NCBI GenBank assembly: GCA_007922225.1 | Contig: ML680003.1 | Coordinates: 248,001 to 312,000 of the forward strand | Length of the DNA stretch: 64,000 bases | Source: Emydura subglobosa | Taxonomy: Eukaryota > Chordata > Testudines > Chelidae | Direction of reading: 5' to 3' | Shown here: piece by piece, positions 56,182 through 64,000 of the stretch | How positions within the stretch are numbered: position 1 is the stretch's first letter | How the letters are laid out: every line of letters begins with the position of its first letter | Notes under the pieces: model-generated | The model's input: the letters and a program-made list of their open reading frames with translations, nothing else | The model's database searches: none | Told to the model about the DNA's origin: nothing | Made by a program: the position numbers and the translations under genes

Positions 56182-56700
56182 GACACGGTGGGTGAGGTAA
56201 TATCTTTTATTGGAACAACTACTGTTGGGGAGAGAGGCCAACTTTCGAGCCACTCAGAGCTCTTCTTCAGGTCTGAGAAAGGTTCTTCCAGCATCATAGC
56301 AAAATGCAAGGTGGAACAGATTGTTTAGCATAAGTAATTATTTTGTAAGGGACCATTCAAGATGGAGTGGCCTGCTAACAACTCTACAGTCACAGGGAAA
56401 AAGGGGGGACTAGGAGCTTAGTGGGTTGCAGATGGTTGTAATAAGCCATAAATCCAGTGTCTCTGTTCAGGCCATGATTTTTAGGGTCTAGCAAAATTAT
56501 GAATTTAAGCTCCCAGCTTTATCTTTTGAAGGTGTTGTGCAGGTTTCTTTTGAGGATGGGGACTGATAGGTCAGCTATAGTGTGATCACTTTGGGAAAAG
56601 TGTCCATGCGTATTTTTGTCTGTTATTGTTTTCCTCTGTGAGTTCATTCAAGAGCGTAGTGATTGTCTGGTTTCCTCCACATAGTTACTATTGTGGCGTA
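56182..56700. mobile_element. Long copy of the 'gtgaggtaatatcttttatt' repeat inserted in a LINE
   Basis: The insertion is bounded by similar flanks, ttatagtgatag (to about 56179) and ttacagtgatag (56832-56843), suggesting a target duplication of about 12 bp. Shorter copies are at 2539 and 50606. The family is not assigned. Confidence 0.5.
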
Positions 56701-56709
56701 TCATTATAG

Positions 56710-56829
56710 CAATGGTTTTCAACTTGTGGTCCAAGGACCACCTAGACAATGTCTAAGATTTCCAAAAGGGTCTGCACCTCCATTCAAAATTTTTAGGGAT
56801 CCACAAATGAATAAAGGTTGAAAACCACT
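56710..56829. mobile_element. Short hAT-like MITE nested in the previous insertion
   Basis: It begins CAATGGTTTTCAAC and ends GGTTGAAAACCACTG (inverted). The 8-bp flanks are cattatag (56702-56709) and cattacag (56830-56837). It has a typical MER/Charlie-like non-autonomous structure. Confidence 0.75.
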
Positions 56830-56837
56830 GCATTACA

Positions 56838-57260
56838 GTGATAGAGTCAAGGAGCTCAATCTAGTTAGCTTAACAAAGAAGGTTAAAGGGTGGCTTGATC
56901 CCAATCTATGAGTATCTATCTCTGGGAAATATTTGATAATGGGATCTTCAAATTTAGCAGGCTAAGAAGATCTAACAAGAGCCAATGGCTGGAAATTGAA
57001 GCTAGATAAATTCAGACCAGAAATAAGGACAAAATATTTAACCGTGAGTGTAATTAACCATTGGAGCAACTTATCAAGGGCTGGGGTGGATTTTCCATCA
57101 TTGGCAATTTTTAAATCAAGTGGGTCGTGTGACCCCTCTATGAACTCATCTCAATGTCCTCTCCTAATACTTGGTCTAGTTCAGATAGGAATTATATGGG
57201 GGAAGTGCTATGGTATTTGTTATACCAGAGGTATAGATTGATCACATTGGTCCTTTTGGC
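56838..57260 (+). repeat. Old CR1/L3-like LINE fragment, second half
   Basis: It continues 55800-56181 with VKELNLVSL-type and LKLDKFRPEIRTKYLTVS, INHWSNLSR, DFPSLAIFKSS readings, then the 3' UTR. Confidence 0.65.
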
Positions 57261-57849
57261 TTTGCAGTCTATGAATTATGGGGAACTACAGGTCCCCCAA
57301 GGCACTGCAGCGACATTTGGAAGTCTAAATTTTTCAGGGTTTGATTTTTTTTTTTCATCAACTCGACATTTCCACAGGGAAAAAGAAAGCCATTTTCCAA
57401 CACCGGAATTCACCCCTTGGGTCCTTTGTCGAGTGCGGCTGCAGAGTAACAACATTCTGAAGCAAACCCACGTATCAAGAGGGTGCAAAGCAGTGGACTG
57501 CCTTCCCAAGCTAGATCTGACCTCCTTCATCACCTACTGAAAGCAGAAGAATGGTGTGCAGAGCCCACATAGGAGGGGAAAAAAACCCACCATAAGATCA
57601 GTCGTGGTTTAGCTAGGGTCGCTCACTGTTGTTGCAGCGTACGTGGTAAGGTAATTTCCAGTCAGTCTGCAGCTTTCACTGACCAATATTTGCATAGAAG
57701 CAGGCCTTGAAGCAGTGTATTTGAGTCTGTTCTAAAAATATTGTCTGCTTTTAGCACTAAGAAAATGACTGGTGTTGAGGCACATCACCAGCACAAACAC
57801 ATAAGAACAGACTTAGTCCTTCCTCACTTTCTCACATCTTAACAGCTCA
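57261..57849. other. Intergenic, nothing recognised
   Basis: Overlapping frames on both strands show no domain. Confidence 0.35.
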
Positions 57850-58060
57850 CACAGATTGATAATAATCCCTAGCTCTTATCCAGCACTTTTCATCCATAGA
57901 TCTCAAAGCGCTTCACAAAGGAAAGCTAGTGTCATTATCCCTATTTTACAGATGGGGAAACTGAGGTACAGAGTGGTGCCCACATCACCCAACTGGCAGA
58001 ACCTAGGCCTTCTGAGTCCCAGTCCACTAGCCACTAGGTAATACTGCCTCTCTATGGGAG
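57850..58060 (+). repeat. MIR-like SINE
   Basis: 'cattatccctattttacaga' is followed by 'tggggaaactgaggtacaga', the conserved MIR core, with the flanking 'ctcaaagcgcttcacaaa'. A second, partial unit follows at 58063-58260. Confidence 0.75.
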
Positions 58061-58269
58061 GACCATTATCCCTAGTCTACAGAAGAAAAACTGAGACACA
58101 GAGGCTGAGACTTTTTTTTCTGATGCTGCCAAAGGGAAACCACCCACTTTAAGTGTCTCACGCAAGGTCACAAAGAGAGTTTGTGGCAGCGCTGGGAACC
58201 TAGATCCCTTGTGTCCTGGATCCCTTTCCTCCCATGGAAAAGAGAATGGGTTTTGGCTATAAGAGAAAG

Positions 58270-60013
58270 AATCAGGGGTGCTGACCCCACATTTCCTGTT
58301 GGTCAGTGTCTAGCAGTGCTGCCTTCAGCAGAATCTGCATTTTCTTCTTAAAATGTCCATGAGTGAATTCACTACGGTGCTGACAGTGATAGTTTCCCTC
58401 ATATATATGTAGCTTTGCTACATCCATCAATCCTGACACACAGCCCTTCCCCTCCCCCCCCCCGGCTGTCCCAGTCCTGGGCCATCTCACCCACATTTCT
58501 GCCAATGCACCTCCAGTCCAGTCCTGCCTCCAGAAGAGCTGGTGACTCCATTAATGTTTTGCATGTAGTTTTCTTTCCCAGGGAGTTACCTAACCCAGTG
58601 AGGCGGACACAGTTTGTATGGATTGATGAGATTGTGCTGCAGCCAGAGTTTTTTTTGTTCGGGAACAGCTGGGACACTCTCAATTCTGGGCGCCACCACC
58701 CAAGCACTCTTGTCCCAACCTGGAACCCCCGGCAGGCTGGAAATAAAACACGGCTCATCAATGAGTCTGGAGTCTTTGCTGTCTCTCCTTCCTGCATTTC
58801 CTTCCTTGTCTTTTCTTCCTCTTGGTTTGTCCACACTCCTGCTCTCCCCAAAGGCTACATGCTGTTCAGAGAGGTCTCCCACAGTAGATGGGTGCAGGCA
58901 GGTCCTGTAGCTGAGCAAAGAAGGGTTTTTCCAAGGCCTGTAGCTCTGAACATGAGCAGCTCCCACGGCTGGCTGCATTTGGGACCACTGAGTTAGTAGG
59001 GAGGGAAGTGGCCCTGAAAATATCTTCTCCCAGGCTGCCTTATGCCTGGGACATGATTGCTGAACCCTTTCACCAGGCTGCCATTCATGCCTCATTTTAA
59101 CAGCTCACTCGGCTGACATCTGCGTAAGCAACCTTCACACATACACTGAGCCACTGTGGGAACCTGTTAGTGTTACCCTCATCCTTCCTCTCGCCTGGCT
59201 CTGTAGGCAACCCTTTCTCGGTGTCTCATGGCTGAGCAGATGTGGCCAGTGCTGGGAGGCACAAAGAGCCAGGGACTTGGGAAAAAATTAAATAACAATC
59301 ATTCTCCGCCCAGGACGGGCCCAGTTGTTGTCCTCTTTGCTTCCAAAGTACATTTTGCCCCAGCTGTAGCTGAGCAGTGGGGCTAAGTGGTGGCTGGGTT
59401 TGGTGTGATGGAAACTTAACTTGAACATCCAGCGCTGCTATTTTTGGGTGGCCATTCAGTCTGCCGTCACTAAGCTGACGTGATTGGCGAGGGCTGCAGG
59501 GCTGTTGGGAGTGTATAAAGTGAGCAGGAGCCCTCAAAACTCTGCCCCCACTGCTTGTGGGAACCTGGTGACTTAACTGCTGGTTCTACACGGTTGTGAC
59601 TCACACTCAGGTTCAATTCATCGAGCAGAGCAGCCTTCCCCTTGAAGGGAGAGTCACTCACAGCATCCATCTAACACACCAGTTGTGTAGACGGGGAGCA
59701 TCAACACATGAGCTTGGCCAGCTCAAAACCATTGGAAAAGACAGGGCAACGTGTCTGGATTCAAAACTGCCACTCACCATTGAACACTTTATTGTCACAC
59801 CCATTTTGAAGGCAGAATTTCTTGTGTCAGGAGATCACAGCCCAACAGGTCAGTGACCCGGGGACATTGCCTCTGGACAGTGTCAATTACCCTTGAGTAA
59901 GGATGTGAGACCTGTTAATAAAGGAAATCCTCAGAGCAGAGAGTGGAAGGAAATTCACCAGCCCCTGACAGACGCTACTTCCTGATTCTGAAGTTATCGC
60001 TCACCTTGGATTG
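58270..60013. other. Intergenic upstream of gene D
   Basis: Long opposite-strand frames at 58.4-59.1 kb show no domain. The last few hundred bases are the presumed promoter region of gene D, with an ETS-like acttcctg at about 59979. Confidence 0.4.
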
Positions 60014-60024
60014 TACATATATAT
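60014..60024 (+). promoter_or_regulatory. TATA-like element upstream of gene D
   Basis: 'tacatatatat' lies 48 bp before the start codon. A transcription start between it and the ATG would leave a very short 5' UTR. This is a weak candidate without transcript evidence. Confidence 0.3.
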
Positions 60025-60071
60025 CAGCGGCTGTCCCTTGCTGGGTGCTGTCTTCCTTTGCTGCATGGACC

Positions 60072-62107
60072 ATGACTGAGGAAATAATCTACGCTGATTT
60101 AAACATTCTGGAAGATTCATCTCCCACCAGTCAACCCTGTCCCCTTACGCACCAGGGTAAGTATATTTGATTTTATTTCTCTGATTTGTATTACGTTTGC
60201 GATTCCAATTTCCGAATGTGCATTTATTAAAGTTTAGCCAGCAGAGTTTGGAGAGCAATTCTCTAGCTACCAGGTGCTGCTCAGTGCCATAGGAAAAGCT
60301 ATTTGTTGTAATAACATCTCTTATACATCTTCTGGGGGATTTCAGTAAGGGTATTGATCATTCTACCCCAGCTGAGCATCTGACCCATTGACTCACATGG
60401 TGCTATGGCTGATTTACATTACCAGAGGATTTGGCCCAAAGTGTCTCTGTAATAAATGGAGTAAGCTGGGTGCGAGAAGAGCAGGAATGGGCAAGTTCAA
60501 GATGGCAATTGAGCACAAAAAAATGTGGGAGACTCAGTGAGTAGAGTCTGATTATTGAATTTGGAGGGAGTGTAACTGATTTCAGAATCAGATCGAGAGC
60601 AAGGCGACACACGGGGAGTGCAGAAGAGATAGATATTGAGACTGCAAATGAAACTAGCTAGGGAGTCCAATAGGTCTTGGGACTGATGGAAATTGTGTAA
60701 AAGGGTGGAAGGAACAGAAAAACAAAGTGAGATTATCCCAAGGCCTGCCATTAGATGTGTTCAAATACGAACAGGCTGAAGAGAAATGTCTCTCTTTCCC
60801 TCTGCTAGCAAGTGAAATGACACCTGATTTAGAAGCTATTTAGTTCTTCCAGATCAAAAGCTCATGGTTTCATATCACTGGGGCACAAAGAAAATTCAGA
60901 GTGCATTAATCGTATGGCAAATCATGGGCCAAATTCATCACTGTCGGTGCAGGGAATTCTAAAGTGTATCTCTCCATGCCAGCTAAGTCCATTGCACCTG
61001 TGTGTGTATGGGTGTGCGTGTGAGTGCACATTCACCTCTTTGCATCTGTGGGGGTGGATGTTTTGTGCAGCTGCAGTCTGTTGCCACAGCAGAATTTCCA
61101 TCAGGGTTCACACCATCAAAAACTGACAAACACCTACAACGAACTTAGCCCGATGATTATGCAGGAGGTTCAGCCGTATGGATACCTGTCGAGTGAAGAG
61201 AAGGACATGAGGAGTGTGAACATCTGCTGAATGGTTCCTCTGCTTGGCCCAGTGCTGGAAGCAAGGTCTAAGCTAACAAGCAGGACGCTGGGCACAAGAC
61301 AGGGACAGTATGTTTAGATACAGCTGAAATTTGGCCTATTAGCTGCAATGGATTCTATGTCTGTTTGTATATAGCCTCGAATCATTCCTGGTGCTGACTG
61401 CTTTTCTCGTGGGCTAACTGGACAGGATGGCAGAGGGGACAGACAGATTAAAACCACGGCTGAAATCTGACCTACTTTTCCAACAGATTCATATTGCTCC
61501 AGAAATAGCAGTTGAACACTCTGGCTGGACAGTCAATGGGACACTCCTAAGAATAGCGTATCCCTGTCTGACAGCTTTACAACTGGCCCCAGTATCACAC
61601 TGCCCTTAATGTCAGGGGTGTGTCAACACTGCAAAGAAACATCCATGTCACTGAGTGTCAGAGCCCGGACCAACTGACTCAGGATGCAGGGCTAAAAATT
61701 GCACTGTAGACATCCAGGCTTCGGCAGGAACCCAGGCTCTGAAATCCTGGGAGGAGTGAGGGGCTCAAAGCCTGGGATCCAGCCAGAGTGTCTACACTGC
61801 TAGTTTTAATCCCGCAGCCTGAGCCCCATGAACCCGAGTCAATCAACCCAGGCTCTGAGATTGACGCACCGTGGGTTTTGGTTTGCAGTGCAGACATCCA
61901 CAGGGTGGCCAGAGAGAGAGAAACCCACAGAGAAGCACTCACAGCTCTTTGTTTAACATATCTGTAACCAGCTACAAAAAGTGCTTCACTGAATATTGCA
62001 TCTTACAGATCTCCAGGGATCTGCACGTTGGCACAGGATCGTTCTGTGGATTGCTTTGGCTGGCAACGTGATCCTGGCCACAGTGGTAGTGGCACTGGGC
62101 ATTCAGG
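60072..62107 (+). CDS. Gene D: killer-cell lectin-like receptor with ITIM (exons 1-2, 3' part beyond window)
   Basis: Exon 1 (60072-60156) encodes MTEEIIYADLNILEDSS and onward to a CAG|G donor (gtaagt). Exon 2 (62009-62107, acceptor catcttacag, donor gtgagt) encodes a basic flank (ARWHR) and a membrane helix (IVLWIALAGNVILATVVVALGI). IIYADL fits the ITIM consensus I/V-x-Y-x-x-L. Phosphorylated ITIMs recruit SHP phosphatases, so an inhibitory receptor is expected. The order tail with ITIM, then a 99-nt membrane exon with 1-1 phases, is that of NKR-P1 (KLRB1), KLRF1 and chicken B-NK type II receptors. The -3 A gives a good start context. The lectin-domain exons were not found by 64000. The subfamily cannot be fixed without them. 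Confidence 0.75.
60157..62008. other. Gene D intron 1
   Basis: It includes an MITE with inverted tgtctacactgc / gcagtgcagaca parts at about 61622-61905. No other feature was recognised. Confidence 0.45.
61622..61905. repeat. MITE-like element(s) with tctacactgc ends
   Basis: 'gtcaacactgcaaagaaac' at the left and 'tttgcagtgcagacatcc' at the right are inverted. An inner 'gtgtctacactgctagtttt' suggests two overlapping copies. Related to 28478-28585. Confidence 0.5.
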
Positions 62108-62169
62108 GTGAGTAGCTCAAAGCCTGCTATCCATTTGAACATGTGCGCAGTGACTGCAGCTGCTTGGGA

Positions 62170-62690
62170 AATTTTCAATGGAAAAGTTTTCCATTGGAAA
62201 ACGCAGTTTCACTGGAATGAAAGGGTTTAGTAGGAATGTGTCAATTTCAGTGAAGTTGTCACCAGAAAAATGTCAAAACAAACCTCGTGACTTTCTCATA
62301 TATTTTCAATAATGTTGAAATATTTTGTTTTGATAAGGTAAAATGTTGAATCATTTTGTTTCTACATTTATATTATATAAAAAGATAAATGTGAATGATA
62401 TTATATTTATATTTCAGAATGTTATATGTTTCACATTTAATGTCCTATTTAATATTATCTGAAAATGTTTTGACTTGTCATAACAAAAATGCCTTTTTAC
62501 CTTATCACAGGGAAACCTTTGGCCATCATCAAAACAACCATTTCAATGTTTCTGAACAAAAAATTTTCAGAATTTCTGTGTTGCAGGAAATGTCAAAATT
62601 TTGACTTTTCATTCCAGTTCGGAATGAAAACAAATTTCTTAAAGTTGGAAAGGAAATTCCATTTCCCAACTAACTCTTCAGTGATATAGC
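62170..62690. repeat. AT-rich 'gaaaatttt' type repeat in gene D intron 2
   Basis: It holds dense 'ggaaaa', 'aaatgttttgac' and 'ttcagaatttc' words like those at 8810, 31300 and 36690. Confidence 0.45.
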
Positions 62691-62899
62691 CCCGGTTCTC
62701 CTGTCCCGGCACAGTTCCCTTGAGATCTTGCTCCACTTGTCAGTAGATGATAATTGGATGCTTCATCCCTGCCAAGGCAAAGTGTTACAAGGACAAGGTC
62801 CAGTCTGAACTTGGTTCCTGAAACTCAGGTGACTCAGTTGAGGGGAACGTCATCTTTGTTGAATATTGTTGCCCCTCTGGTCCATATGGTTTGTCACTG

Positions 62900-63350
62900 T
62901 TCACAGCCTTTCAAGCCTGTTGCCATTAGGAGACATCAATATAAGTCAGGTCTATTCTCAATGTCATCCTGTTTATTTACAAAAAAACATACGTACATCA
63001 AGTCCTGTTTCTTTGATCACAGGAAAAACAAACAGACAGCAGCAGGAAGGCTCCTGGCTTACCCCGATACCTGCCTCTCCACTGAGCTTTGTGCCCAGGA
63101 AGTTCTGTCTGTGTTCTTCCTCTCAGGATCATGATCACACCTGCTTCCCCTGGCTCCCCCTCTCCAACACACGCAGGCTGCTGCTGATCACCTAGCCCCT
63201 GTGTTTCCAACCAGGAAACCTCGCAGTCCCCCTAGCTTAGCTCTGATCTGCCATGTGGCCTGTTGCAGTGGGTGGTAACCTCCGCTGTCTGGAGCTCTCT
63301 GCCACATAAAGGGGCTTAATTGTTCCTTTTTGTTGAGCTTGGCTCCTACT
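62900..63350. repeat. Unclassified dispersed repeat, copy 2
   Basis: It matches 53040-53480 in several segments. It lies in presumed intron 2 of gene D. Confidence 0.5.
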
Positions 63351-63679
63351 GGCTTTCATTAGGCCAATGATTGTCCTTGGGTCAAACACCCCGTTGATGA
63401 GAACTTTCAACATCATCCTATGAGAGACAAAATGGAATGGATCGGAATATTCATAATGAACAAGGTTCTTCCTTCCTTCTGCTCTCTCCTCCCTTTCTTT
63501 CCTGCCTCATTCCATCATCTCTGCCCCTACCAGAGTCCACAGACACTCCTTGATGATTTTATTACATCATCACATTCTCACTTTTCAAATCCCTAAATAG
63601 TAACGATGATTCCAATTTCTTACCCCTTCTCTGGGCAGTAGCAGATTTCAGGGTCTGGCAGGTCAGTGTCTTGTCTGGA

Positions 63680-63990
63680 GGAGAAATCAATAATGCAGAT
63701 CCCAGGATGTTGCCTAGTGCAATTTGTTTATTTACTATATATATACTATAGATATATACATATCTTGTTTCCTGGTCATAAACTGCACCCTGGTAACCCC
63801 CTTCCCTCAGCAGAAGCCCCAGTGCCAGTCACCAAGAAGCAGCTGTCCTTAACCTCTGTGTCTCTTGGACTTTCTCACTGTTCCTTGTTCCTGCGTCAGC
63901 CCTGGGGAAATTCCCTTAGTCCTCACAGCTCACCTAGAATTGCATGGTCTAGACAGGTGCCTTGGCCATTAGCCTTCCTTATGGGCAGCT
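63680..63990. repeat. Unclassified dispersed repeat, copy 3, with TA run
   Basis: 'tttgtttatttactatatat' and 'cttgtttcctggtcataaac' parallel the other two copies. A (ta)n-like run lies at about 63735-63765. Confidence 0.4.
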
Positions 63991-64000
63991 GCTGTGCAAC

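Noticed and set aside
58399..59095. Opposite-strand frames of 150-193 codons
   Set aside because: All overlap one another, and no domain, initiation context or splice pattern favours one. They are left as unclassified.
62108..64000. Lectin-domain exons of gene D
   Set aside because: No segment with the CP..W, WIGL or C-Y-L patterns and splice sites was found on the + strand; they are expected beyond the window.

Overview
The window reads as vertebrate, repeat-rich, non-mammalian nuclear DNA, most likely a turtle (a crocodilian or other sauropsid is less likely). The reasons are several CR1 LINE tails and reverse-transcriptase fragments, L2- and RTE-type LINE relics, MIR-like SINEs, many small hAT- and Harbinger-like elements, a Ty3/gypsy element with a PNMA-like Gag, and two other LTR-bearing sequences. 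Host coding sequence is sparse and is carried in short, correctly phased exons, all on the + strand. The species call is inference. No bacterial-type features (operons, ribosome binding sites, CRISPR) are present.

The host genes are C-type-lectin-like receptors of the natural-killer type. Positions 33-153 hold the last exon of one CLEC2-like gene (gene A). A complete five-exon CLEC2D-like gene (gene B) runs from 11392 to 33136. Its exons of 79, 99, 167, 107 and 148 nt join in phase into 199 codons plus a stop. A decayed CLEC2-like copy (gene C) lies at about 49.4-52.5 kb, with a lost splice acceptor, a frameshift and a stop codon in its fourth exon. At 60072 a different killer-cell lectin-like receptor begins (gene D), with a cytoplasmic ITIM in exon 1 and a transmembrane exon 2; its lectin exons lie beyond the window. 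CLEC2-type proteins are known ligands of NKR-P1-type receptors in mammals, and the chicken pair B-lec/B-NK is tightly linked. The window is therefore plausibly part of a linked receptor-ligand NK lectin cluster.

Layout: 0-6.7 kb, gene A end, then intergenic sequence with a CR1 split by a hAT-like element. 6.7-7.7 kb, solo gypsy LTR directly upstream of a possible gene B leader exon. 9.5-10.5 kb, CR1. 11.1-33.1 kb, gene B, whose 15.7-kb first intron holds an A-rich endogenous retrovirus relic (11.8-15.2 kb), a candidate solo LTR (16.4-17.4 kb), head-to-head CR1s (18.1-19.4 kb), several MITEs and an RTE-like LINE (24.9-26.7 kb). 33.3-37.5 kb, old CR1 and a Tigger/mariner-like MITE. 37.5-44.9 kb, Ty3/gypsy element on the - strand, with PBS, Gag, protease, RT, RNase H, integrase and PPT recognisable but broken. 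46.8-47.3 kb, tRNA-like sequences. 47.8-48.9 kb, L2-type LINE. 49.4-52.5 kb, gene C. 53-59 kb, nested repeats. 60-64 kb, start of gene D.

All assignments come from reading the sequence. No database search was possible, so repeat family names are clade-level judgements.
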